Below are positions 1 to 5,597 of a DNA stretch of 5,597 nucleotides, in pieces. Source of the DNA: Pseudomonadota bacterium (GTDB lineage: Bacteria; Pseudomonadota; Alphaproteobacteria; Rhodospirillales; Casp-alpha2). The notes under the pieces were generated by a model. The model made no database searches, was not told the DNA's origin, and saw only the letters and a program-made list of their open reading frames with translations. The DNA lies in the NCBI GenBank assembly GCA_022563215.1, contig JADFNT010000129.1, positions 1-5,597 on the forward strand, read 5' to 3'. The stretch's first letter is position 1. The number at the start of each line of letters is the position of its first letter. The translations under genes were made by a program, and so were the position numbers.

Positions 1-29
1 TGCTGTCAAGATGCTTTGCTAATTTCCTC

Positions 30-59
30 GGTACATACTACCACTAGGTACAAACTACC
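30..59. repeat. Two-copy direct repeat, 17-nt period
   Basis: GGTACATACTACC at 30-42 is repeated as GGTACAAACTACC at 47-59, with 12 of 13 bases identical and start-to-start spacing of 17 nt. Each copy is also a small dyad, GGTA-N5-TACC. Tandem dyads of this kind can be binding sites for a regulator or for a site-specific recombinase, but nothing in the window identifies the protein. With only two copies, chance cannot be excluded. Confidence 0.55.
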
Positions 60-87
60 TTACTTGGCCAAAATCCCAAGTAAGGTA
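56..87. repeat. Perfect 12-bp inverted repeat
   Basis: TACCTTACTTGG at 56-67 is the exact reverse complement of CCAAGTAAGGTA at 76-87, separated by an 8-nt spacer (68-75). In RNA it would form a 12-bp hairpin. On the minus strand it is followed by a short T-containing run (GTTTGT), a weak U-tract, so it could be a second terminator behind the tRNA gene. Its left half overlaps the second direct-repeat copy, so a protein-binding role is also possible. Confidence 0.6.
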
Positions 88-96
88 AGCTAAAGG

Positions 97-131
97 AAAC
101 CCCCGCTAAGTCATTGACCTAACGGGGGTTT
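97..131 (-). terminator. Rho-independent-type terminator after tRNA-Lys
   Basis: AAACCCCCG at 97-105 pairs perfectly with CGGGGGTTT at 123-131, giving a 9-bp GC-rich stem. Inside it GTC (110-112) can pair with GAC (116-118). Reading leftward from the tRNA, the hairpin starts 3 nt beyond the encoded CCA and ends in TTTCCTTTA, a modest U-tract. On the plus strand it ends in TTTTATT, so it may work in both directions. Confidence 0.8.
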
Positions 132-134
132 TAT

Positions 135-210
<76 letters not shown>

Positions 211-223
211 ACAGAGGGTCTGC

Positions 224-252
224 GATATATCAGACGCCCCCCGCTTTGTCGA
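224..252 (-). promoter_or_regulatory. Likely sigma70 promoter of tRNA-Lys
   Basis: On the minus strand TCGACA (252-247, 5 of 6 matches to TTGACA) and TATATC (229-224, 4 of 6 matches to TATAAT) are separated by exactly 17 nt. Transcription would start near 217, leaving a leader of about 7 nt before the tRNA 5' end at 210. The position and spacing are typical of a tRNA promoter. The hexamers are matched by eye only. Confidence 0.6.
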
Positions 253-261
253 TAAACCTTT

Positions 262-298
262 GGCGCCCGCGAGACCGGGGAGCCTGCGGCCGGGCGCC
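262..298 (-). terminator. GC-rich stem-loop just after rodA
   Basis: GGCGCCCG at 262-269 pairs perfectly with CGGGCGCC at 291-298 around a 21-nt loop. On the minus strand the stem starts 1 nt after the rodA stop codon. It is followed by AAAGGTTTATC, which is a poor U-tract. It may end the operon transcript inefficiently or protect its 3' end. Some read-through into the tRNA gene is likely. Confidence 0.4.
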
Positions 299-299
299 T

Positions 300-1445
300 T
301 CAGCCGTCGGCGGCGCCGCGCCGGCTGATCATCACGTCGCGGTGCACCCACACCCCCATCAGCAGCCCGAACCCGAACAGCAGCGTCAACATCGCCGTGC
401 CGCCGTAGGAAATCAGCGGCAACGGCACGCCGACCACCGGGATCAGCCCCATCACCATGGCCATGTTGATGAATACATAGAGGAAAAAAGTGCCCGTCAC
501 CCCCATCCCCAGCAGGCAGCCGAAATGCGAGCGCGAACGGAGCGAAATGCCGATCCCGTAGACCAGCAGCAGGACATAGAGCCCGAGCAGCGCCAGCCCG
601 CCGATGAGGCCGAATTCCTCGGCGAACATGGTGAAGATAAAGTCGGTCTGCATCTCGGGTAGGAAATTCAGGTGCCCCTGGGTGCCCTGCAAAAAGCCGC
701 GTCCGGAAAGGCCGCCGGAGCCGAAGGCGATTTTCGATTGGATGATGTGATAGCCGGCGCCGAGCGGGTCGCTTTCCGGATCGAGGAAGGTCATGATCCG
801 CTTGCGCTGGTATTCGTGCAGGAACTGCCAGGCGATGGGCGCCGACACCAACGCCGTGATCCCGACGAGGGCGAATTTCCAGATCCTGATCCCGGCCAGG
901 AAGAACAGCCCGACGGCGGTAATCAGCAGGATCAGCCCGGTCCCCAAATCCGGCTGCCGGAACACCAAAGCCACCGGCGCGGCGACGATCAGGATCGGCG
1001 TGATCAGGGATACGGGCCGGCGGATGTCTTCGAGGGAGCAGCCATGGAAATACCGCGCCAGGGCCAGCACCATGGCGATCTTCATCAACTCCGACGGCTG
1101 CAGGTTGAAGAAACCGGCATTGATCCAGCGCCGCGCCCCCATGCCCGTGGCGCCGCCGATCTCGACCACCACCAGCAACACCAGGACGACGAAATAGATG
1201 GCATAGGCATAGCGCAGCCAGATACGGGTATCGATGACGGCGACGGCGATCATGACCATGATCCCGAAGCCGAACCGAACCGCATGACGCTTGGCCCAGG
1301 GGTCGACGCTGCCTTCGCCGGCCGAATACAGCATCGCGAACCCGACCGCCGCCGTGGCGATCAGCATCAGCACGAAAAGCCAGTGGATTTGCCACAGCTT
1401 CTGGCGCAGGGACAGTTGCGGGCCGCCGAGGACGTTTTCGACCAT
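300..1445 (-). CDS. rodA: RodA, SEDS peptidoglycan glycosyltransferase
   Basis: RodA (MrdB) is the membrane enzyme that polymerises lipid II into glycan strands for side-wall growth, working as a pair with PBP2. The 381-aa product is close to the usual 370-400 aa and is mostly hydrophobic, in keeping with the ten-helix SEDS fold. SEDS hallmarks are in order: RRWINAG (105-111), NLQPSELMK (114-122), RQPDLGTG (163-170), the extracellular segment FLPEMQTDFIFT (261-272) and PLPLISYGGT (341-350). D268 in QTD matches the Asp known to be essential in RodA of other bacteria. No hallmark is missing. The ATG at 1445 lies 6 nt after the mrdA stop. AGGGGAG overlaps that stop but sits very close to the ATG, and AAGGG at 1455-1459 is better spaced, so coupling with mrdA is likely. 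Choosing RodA over its paralogue FtsW rests on the mre/mrdA context. Confidence 0.96.
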   Translation of the reverse strand: MVENVLGGPQLSLRQKLWQIHWLFVLMLIATAAVGFAMLYSAGEGSVDPWAKRHAVRFGFGIMVMIAVAVIDTRIWLRYAYAIYFVVLVLLVVVEIGGATGMGARRWINAGFFNLQPSELMKIAMVLALARYFHGCSLEDIRRPVSLITPILIVAAPVALVFRQPDLGTGLILLITAVGLFFLAGIRIWKFALVGITALVSAPIAWQFLHEYQRKRIMTFLDPESDPLGAGYHIIQSKIAFGSGGLSGRGFLQGTQGHLNFLPEMQTDFIFTMFAEEFGLIGGLALLGLYVLLLVYGIGISLRSRSHFGCLLGMGVTGTFFLYVFINMAMVMGLIPVVGVPLPLISYGGTAMLTLLFGFGLLMGVWVHRDVMISRRGAADG

Positions 1446-1451
1446 GCTCCC

Positions 1452-3374
1452 CTACCCTTCGTCCCGGGACCGGGCGCCGGGTTTGGCGCCCTTGGGCCTC
1501 ATTACCTGCCGGCCGCCGCCCGGCGCCTTGGGGAGAATCCCCGGTCTTGCCGACCGGCGTTGCTGGGCCTTGATCAGGATGTCGCGGGCGATCGGCGCCG
1601 CCACCTTGGAACCGCCGCCGCCGTGTTCGACCACCACCATCACCGCGTACCTGGGCGCATCGATCGGCGCGAAGGCGACAAACATCGCATGATCCCGTTC
1701 CTTCCACGGCAAATCCTTGTTTTTCTTGACCCCCTGTTCGCGTTCGGCCTTGGTGATGCGCCTGACCTGGACGGTGCCGGTCTTGCCGCCCATGGCCATG
1801 CCGCGCTTGTGGATGCGCGCCCGATAAGCGGTGCCCCGGGGATTATTGACGACCCCTTCCATGGCCTGGCGGACCAGTTGCAGGTGCTGGGGGACTAGGT
1901 TCAGGCTTTCGAATTGAGGGCCGGAATCCGTTTCGCCCGTCTCTGCGGTGAAATGGGGCCGCGTCAAGCGCGGCGTGACTTTGAGCCCGCCGTTGGCCAA
2001 TCGCGCCGTCATCACCACCATTTGCAGCGGCGTCGCCAGAAGGTATCCCTGGCCGATGCCGGTGACCACGGTTTCGCCCTGGTGCCAGGGGGCGTTCATG
2101 GTTTTGCGCTTCCATTCGCGGCTCGGCACCAGCCCCGGTTGTTCGCCGGGAAGGCCTAGCCCCAGGGTGGAACCGAAGCCGAGACGCCGGGCCATGGCGC
2201 CGATGCGTTCGATGCCGGTGCGCCGGGAAACCTCGTAGTAAAAGACGTCGCAGGACTGCACGAGGCCGTTAAAAGCGTCCATCCATCCATGGCCGCCCTT
2301 CTTCCAACAGTGGAAGGTGGCGTCGCCGAGCTTAAATTCGCCGGTACAGAAAAACCGGTTGGCCGGCGTGATGACGCCCTTTTCCAGCGCCGCCAGCAGC
2401 ACCACCATCTTGAAGGTCGATCCCGGCGAGAATTGTCCGCTGACGGCCTTGTTGGTCAGCGGCGCCTTGGGGTTGGTCGTCAGCGCCCGCCATTGCTCGG
2501 TGCTGAGCCCCTTGTTGAAGTCGTTGGGGTCGAAACCGGGCGTCGAGGTCAGCGCCAGGACATCGCCGTTATGGATGTCCATGACCACCGCCGCGCCGCT
2601 TTCGCCCTTGAACCGCCGGCTGGTGAATTTCTGCAGTTCCAGATCGATGGTCAACGCCACCTCGGCGCCGGCCTGGCCGTCCTGGCGGGTCAGTTCGCGG
2701 ATGACGTGGCCGAAGGCGTTGACCTCGACCTGCAAGGACCCGCCGGTGCCGCGCAGTTGCAGGTCATGGATCTTTTCGATGCCGGCCTTGCCGATGCGGA
2801 ACCCCGGAAGCTCGAGCAACGGATCGCCGGTGACTTCGTCCGGCGACACGGGGGCGACATAGCCGAGGACATGCGCCGTGTCGGCGCCGTAGGGGTAATA
2901 GCGGCTTTGCCCGACGTCGATATTGACCCCCGGAAGGTCCGGGGCGTTGACCTCGATGCGGGCGACCTCCCGCCAGTTCAGGTTCTCGCGCACCGTCGCC
3001 GGGACGAAGCGGCGGTTGCGCCTGATCTCGCGCAGGATGCGCCGCTTTTCGCCGGCGGAGATGGGAATGATGGTGCCCAGGACATCCAGGATGGCTTCGA
3101 CGTCGCGGGCGTCCTCGGCGTTAAGAAGCACGCGGTAGTTCTGCTGGTTGTCGGCCATGGGAACGCCGAAGCGGTCGACGATGCGTCCCCGGGGCGGCGG
3201 AAGAAGCCTCAGGTTGATGCGGTTTTCCTCGGCCAGGGTCCGATAGCGGCTGGCTTCGACGACCTGCAGGTAATACATGCGGGCCACCAGCGCCGACAGC
3301 AAAACCGCCATGCCGCCGGTGACCATGGCGGCACGGCGGCTGAAAAGCTTGTGACGCTCGGTATCCCGGTACAT
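1452..3374 (-). CDS. mrdA: Penicillin-binding protein 2, elongation transpeptidase
   Basis: PBP2 is the monofunctional class B transpeptidase that cross-links glycan made by RodA. It is anchored in the inner membrane with its catalytic domain in the periplasm. The 640-aa product has a basic N-terminus, one membrane helix at about 15-37, and PRGRIVDR (61-68) opening the pedestal domain. All three active-site motifs are present: STFK with nucleophile S319 and K322, SCD (374-376), and KTG (531-533). GHG (361-363) and the Cys residues at 343, 356 and 375 surround the active-site region. After the transpeptidase domain a basic, Gly/Pro-rich tail runs from about 604 to 640 and looks disordered. The ATG at 3374 follows the mreD TGA by one base, with GAGG upstream inside mreD. 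The length is typical for the family. FtsI is less likely because of the SxD second motif and the neighbours. Confidence 0.96.
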   Translation of the reverse strand: MYRDTERHKLFSRRAAMVTGGMAVLLSALVARMYYLQVVEASRYRTLAEENRINLRLLPPPRGRIVDRFGVPMADNQQNYRVLLNAEDARDVEAILDVLGTIIPISAGEKRRILREIRRNRRFVPATVRENLNWREVARIEVNAPDLPGVNIDVGQSRYYPYGADTAHVLGYVAPVSPDEVTGDPLLELPGFRIGKAGIEKIHDLQLRGTGGSLQVEVNAFGHVIRELTRQDGQAGAEVALTIDLELQKFTSRRFKGESGAAVVMDIHNGDVLALTSTPGFDPNDFNKGLSTEQWRALTTNPKAPLTNKAVSGQFSPGSTFKMVVLLAALEKGVITPANRFFCTGEFKLGDATFHCWKKGGHGWMDAFNGLVQSCDVFYYEVSRRTGIERIGAMARRLGFGSTLGLGLPGEQPGLVPSREWKRKTMNAPWHQGETVVTGIGQGYLLATPLQMVVMTARLANGGLKVTPRLTRPHFTAETGETDSGPQFESLNLVPQHLQLVRQAMEGVVNNPRGTAYRARIHKRGMAMGGKTGTVQVRRITKAEREQGVKKNKDLPWKERDHAMFVAFAPIDAPRYAVMVVVEHGGGGSKVAAPIARDILIKAQQRRSARPGILPKAPGGGRQVMRPKGAKPGARSRDEG

Positions 3375-3375
3375 G

Positions 3376-3891
3376 TCAGACCAGCCTCAGGAACGCCCGC
3401 TGCCAGCGCAGGAATAGCCAGGACACGACCGGGAAAACCCCCAACGTCAGAAGGTACTGGAAAAACACCGTCCTCGGTTCGACGAGGGTAACGTAAAAGG
3501 CGGACACCAGGACCCAACTGATGACCGAAGCGGCGGCGGCGATCAACGAGAAGCCGAGCCACAGGATGAAAAAGGATTTACCGATGAAAAACCGTTTCTG
3601 CGACAGGACGGCGCCGTAAACGGCCAGGAACACGAAGGCGTTAACCCCGATCGGGGCGCCGGTCAGGATATCCTGAAAAAGGCCGATCAAGAACACCGCG
3701 TAGGCCGGCAGCAACCGGGGCCGGAATATGGCCCAGTGATAGATCGCCATCAACGGCAGCAACGGCGCGACCCTGGAAAAGCCGGGAATATGCAGCGGCA
3801 CGACGTTGATGATTACCAGCACCAAGGTCAGCATCAATGGCATCAACTGCCGCGCCAACAAATCCATGCGTTGCCAGGGGCCGGGGGTCAT
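3376..3891 (-). CDS. mreD: Rod shape-determining protein MreD
   Basis: MreD is a small integral inner-membrane protein of the elongasome that works with MreC. Its exact biochemical role is not settled. The 171-aa product is strongly hydrophobic, with about five to six membrane segments (roughly 14-33, 41-55, 62-78, 85-98, 105-135, 141-162). The segment LIGLFQDILTGAPIGVNAF (68-86) matches the most conserved part of the family. The ATG at 3891-3889 overlaps the mreC stop as ATGA, a typical coupled start, so it is preferred although the upstream Shine-Dalgarno is weak. M9 (start at 3867) is the alternative. This frame stays open far upstream through mreC, but that extension is an alternate reading of mreC and is not real. 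Confidence 0.93.
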   Translation of the reverse strand: MTPGPWQRMDLLARQLMPLMLTLVLVIINVVPLHIPGFSRVAPLLPLMAIYHWAIFRPRLLPAYAVFLIGLFQDILTGAPIGVNAFVFLAVYGAVLSQKRFFIGKSFFILWLGFSLIAAAASVISWVLVSAFYVTLVEPRTVFFQYLLTLGVFPVVSWLFLRWQRAFLRLV

Positions 3892-4808
3892 GGTTTGCGG
3901 GCCCGGGCCCCCTTGTGATCGCCGGCCTTCGAGTTGCTTTTGGGGTCGGCGCCCGGTTTCGGCAACGGCAGGATTTCCGCAAGCTCGAAATTGAGAAGCC
4001 GGACGACTTCGAGCCGGTCGCGGCGGACGAAAGGCTGCACGCTGATGCCGCCGTCGTTGACCGACGCCACCTTCCCCACCGGCAATCCGGGCGGAAAGGC
4101 GCCGCCGTGGCCGGAGGTGATGATGCGGTCGCCCGCCAACACCGTTTCCCCCGACGCCATGTGGATGAGCCGGGGGTGATCGGAATTGTTGCCGGCCAGA
4201 ATGGCGCGGGTCCGGTCCGACCCGACGAGAACCGGAATCCGCGAGTTGAGGTCGGTAATCAGAAGGATGCGGGCCGACCGGTCGCCGACGCCGGAGACGC
4301 GGCCGATCAAACCGTCGCCGGTGATCGCCGCCTGGCCTTTGACGACTCCGTCTCGGGCGCCGGCATTGAGGATCAGGCCATGGGCGAAGGCGCCGCCCGT
4401 ATCGGCGATGACCCGCCCGGTGATGAAGCTGTGTTCGGGCCCGGGAACGTAATTCAAAAGACCCTTGAGGATCTTGTTTTCGGCCTCCAGGTTCCGGGCC
4501 GCCGTCTGCCATTGCAGCAACCGTGCCTGGTTTTTCCTGAGCCGCTGGTTTTCCCCCCGCAGGTCGGCGAGCTCGCGGACGTGATCGACGGCCTTGGAAA
4601 CGGAATCGATGGGCCTGGACAGGGCGTCCAGGATGGGGGCGACGGTATCCGTCACTTGGGCGCGGATGCTATCCATGAGCAGCACGTCGACCTTGCCCAG
4701 GATCATCATCCCGACCGCCGCCATCAACAGCCCCATAAAGGCGAACCGCTGGGCCAGGCTCTTGATCGGCTGCGCAAGGCGGTTAACGAATTTCGGCCGT
4801 TGCTGCAA
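3888..4808 (-). CDS. mreC: Rod shape-determining protein MreC
   Basis: MreC is a bitopic inner-membrane protein whose periplasmic domain self-associates and activates PBP2-RodA. The 306-aa product has a basic cytoplasmic start (1-21), a membrane helix at about 22-38, and a coiled-coil stretch at about 68-118 (for example ENQRLRKNQARLLQW). The beta-rich MreC domain follows at about 127-278, including GLIGRVSGVG (166-175) and a VLAGDRIITSGHGGAFPPGL stretch (223-242). A polar, Lys/Arg-rich tail closes the protein (284-306). The start is inferred to be TTG at 4808-4806. It lies 7 nt after a strong GGGAGGG, and the next in-frame Met is M25 inside the membrane helix, so a later start would destroy the helix. 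No in-frame ATG with a good site is visible just upstream. mreC lies 370 nt from mreB, an unusual gap filled by a structured element. Confidence 0.94.
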   Translation of the reverse strand: MQQRPKFVNRLAQPIKSLAQRFAFMGLLMAAVGMMILGKVDVLLMDSIRAQVTDTVAPILDALSRPIDSVSKAVDHVRELADLRGENQRLRKNQARLLQWQTAARNLEAENKILKGLLNYVPGPEHSFITGRVIADTGGAFAHGLILNAGARDGVVKGQAAITGDGLIGRVSGVGDRSARILLITDLNSRIPVLVGSDRTRAILAGNNSDHPRLIHMASGETVLAGDRIITSGHGGAFPPGLPVGKVASVNDGGISVQPFVRRDRLEVVRLLNFELAEILPLPKPGADPKSNSKAGDHKGARARKP

Positions 4809-4822
4809 TGGACTGCCCTCCC
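4806..4822 (-). promoter_or_regulatory. Ribosome binding site fixing the TTG start of mreC
   Basis: On the minus strand GGGAGGG (4822-4816) lies 7 nt before TTG (4808-4806). The nearby ATG at 4824-4822 is in another frame, overlaps the Shine-Dalgarno itself and would give only a 13-codon peptide. The TTG is therefore the best start, and this decides the MreC N-terminus. Confidence 0.75.
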
Positions 4823-4908
4823 ATGGGCCGGTCAGCGGCGCTGAACACCCTGAAAAACAAACCTTTTTCCTCGCCGTCCCTATACGCCCGCAGGGTTAAC
4901 AAGTCATT
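4809..4908 (-). other. mreC leader between the structured element and mreC
   Basis: This is the 100 nt between the end of the inverted-repeat element and the mreC start. On the minus strand it reads TTGTTAACCC, then TATAGG, then an A/T-containing stretch, a small hairpin with stem TCAGC/GCTGA, and the Shine-Dalgarno. TTGTTA and TATAGG are only 12 nt apart, too close for a sigma70 promoter. I see no convincing promoter, so mreC probably depends on transcription coming through from mreB. Confidence 0.5.
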
Positions 4909-4929
4909 AGGCCATGAACTCATAAATGG
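4909..4929 (+). repeat. Terminal inverted repeat, left copy
   Basis: It begins AGGCCATGAACT and ends ATAAATGG. All 21 bases are the exact complement of 5158-5178. The match stops at both sides: 4908/5179 is T opposite T, and 4930/5157 is A opposite C. Pairing then resumes inward at 4931. Confidence 0.9.
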
Positions 4930-4940
4930 AGATGAGCCGT

Positions 4941-5037
4941 GATCGGCAGATGGCCCGTTTCGGCAGGAAGGGGCGCGAAAGCGGGGCCAAACCCCGGTGA
5001 GGGCGCATGACGCACCGAAACGGGCCCTATGCCGACC
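4941..5037. repeat. Internal inverted repeat, left arm of the element
   Basis: The 23 nt at 4941-4963 pair with 5015-5037 at 20 of 23 positions. This includes an uninterrupted 12-bp run, GGCCCGTTTCGG (4952-4963) with CCGAAACGGGCC (5015-5026). The enclosed loop holds a smaller hairpin, CGGGG (4982-4986) with CCCCG (4992-4996). Confidence 0.8.
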
Positions 5038-5047
5038 CCTTTTGGGG
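5036..5047. repeat. CCCC-TTTT-GGGG mini-hairpin at the junction of the two arms
   Basis: A 4-bp all-GC stem closes a TTTT loop on the plus strand (AAAA on the minus strand). It sits exactly between the two long arms and competes with the last two bases of the left arm. It has no U-tract on the minus strand, so it is not a terminator for the operon. Confidence 0.5.
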
Positions 5048-5145
5048 CGCGGTTCTTTTGTCCACTGGTCATCGTCTCCTCCTCGGTCATGATGCTTCGG
5101 CATCACTCCCTCCTAGCTCCTTGCCAGTGAACAAAATAACACGCG
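5048..5145. repeat. Internal inverted repeat, right arm, with a TTCG hairpin
   Basis: An interrupted stem joins 5048-5071 to 5121-5145. CGCG pairs with CGCG (5048-5051/5142-5145). After one bulged base come 5052-5054/5138-5140, then 5056-5061/5131-5136, then 5063-5069/5123-5129. The best block is CACTGG (5063-5068) with CCAGTG (5124-5129). The tip contains TGATGC-TTCG-GCATCA (5090-5105), a 6-bp stem with a TTCG loop on the plus strand. Confidence 0.7.
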
Positions 5146-5157
5146 TCACAGTCGTCC

Positions 5158-5178
5158 CCATTTATGAGTTCATGGCCT
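5158..5178 (-). repeat. Terminal inverted repeat, right copy
   Basis: It begins CCATTTATGAG and ends CATGGCCT, the perfect partner of 4909-4929. It abuts the mreB TGA (5179-5181 in plus coordinates), so the first transcribed bases after mreB are this repeat. Confidence 0.9.

Positions 5179-5597
<419 letters not shown>

Larger units (their letters stand above)
1..96. other. AT-richer intergenic stretch, no gene seen
   Basis: By hand count 40 of 96 bases are G or C, well below the GC-rich genes to the right. No coding sequence is convincing here. The stretch holds a pair of 17-nt-period direct repeats and a perfect 12-bp inverted repeat, listed separately. At 4-9 the minus strand reads TTGACA, a perfect sigma70 -35 hexamer pointing left. 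Its -10 would fall outside the window, so a promoter for a leftward gene is only possible. The base composition and the position just past a tRNA 3' end would fit the edge of an integrated element, but this is inference. Confidence 0.5.
4909..5178. mobile_element. 270-bp structured element with 21-bp terminal inverted repeats (MITE-like)
   Basis: The two ends (4909-4929 and 5158-5178) are perfect 21-bp inverted repeats. The right end touches the last base of the mreB stop codon. No plausible transposase or other protein is encoded inside. The flanks show only an imperfect possible 5-bp target duplication: TCATT on the left (4904-4908) and TCAAT on the right (5179-5183). The size, the perfect ends and the lack of coding fit a MITE mobilised in trans by an unknown transposase. 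The interior is also highly folded: the outer stem continues inward (4931-4935 with 5152-5156, 4939-4942 with 5146-5149) and encloses two long arms. It could therefore instead be a conserved structured RNA in the mreB-mreC transcript. I do not recognise it as a named element. Confidence 0.65.

Noticed and set aside
672..1898. 408-codon antisense open frame over rodA and mrdA
   Set aside because: It is antisense to two clear genes, has low-complexity Asp, His and Arg composition, and has no domain signal or start context.
2289..3491. 400-codon antisense open frame over mrdA
   Set aside because: It is the complement of strong PBP2 coding sequence, with a composition typical of GC-rich shadow frames.
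3892..4512. N-terminal extension of MreD to 4512
   Set aside because: The extension overlaps mreC in another frame and is Arg/Pro-rich. MreD family length and the ATGA overlap support the start at 3891.
3837..4844. 335-codon antisense open frame over mreC
   Set aside because: It is antisense to mreC and crosses gene borders, with no recognisable motif.
4880..4908. Promoter for mreC (TTGTTA with TATAGG)
   Set aside because: The hexamers are only 12 nt apart and the -10 is poor, so it does not meet sigma70 spacing.
4783..5106. 107-codon minus-strand open frame in the mreB-mreC spacer
   Set aside because: Its composition is His, Arg and Pro-rich. It runs through the hairpins of the structured element and past the mreC start, and has no known motif, so it is probably non-coding.

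Overview
The window comes from a GC-rich Gram-negative bacterium. The protein sequences, the gene order and the MreC and MreB ends look most like an alphaproteobacterium, possibly Rhodospirillales-like. That placement is an inference from remembered family features, not from a search. All genes lie on the minus strand and read right to left.

The main content is the rod-shape (elongasome) operon in the order mreB (3' part only, cut by the right edge), mreC, mreD, mrdA (PBP2) and rodA (mrdB). From mreC to rodA the genes are tightly packed: mreC/mreD overlap by an ATGA, mreD/mrdA are 1 nt apart, and mrdA/rodA are 6 nt apart. They look co-transcribed and translationally coupled. Together they build the side wall. 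MreB filaments position the machine under the membrane, MreC and MreD connect it across the membrane, RodA polymerises glycan strands from lipid II, and PBP2 cross-links them. After rodA come a GC-rich stem-loop, a good sigma70-type promoter, a tRNA-Lys(CUU) gene with encoded CCA, and a strong hairpin terminator. The last 96 nt at the left edge are clearly poorer in GC (40 of 96 by hand count) and carry a perfect 12-bp inverted repeat and a 17-nt-period direct repeat.

The most unusual feature is the 370-nt gap between mreB and mreC. In it, 4909-5178 forms a 270-bp element bounded by perfect 21-bp inverted repeats. It begins at the base right after the mreB stop codon and has no convincing coding sequence. 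Inside are two further long imperfect inverted repeats and several short hairpins, so its RNA would fold as one closing stem with two long arms. It looks like a MITE-like non-autonomous mobile element or a structured RNA element placed inside an essential operon. mreC starts 100 nt further on, probably at a TTG codon with a strong Shine-Dalgarno sequence.
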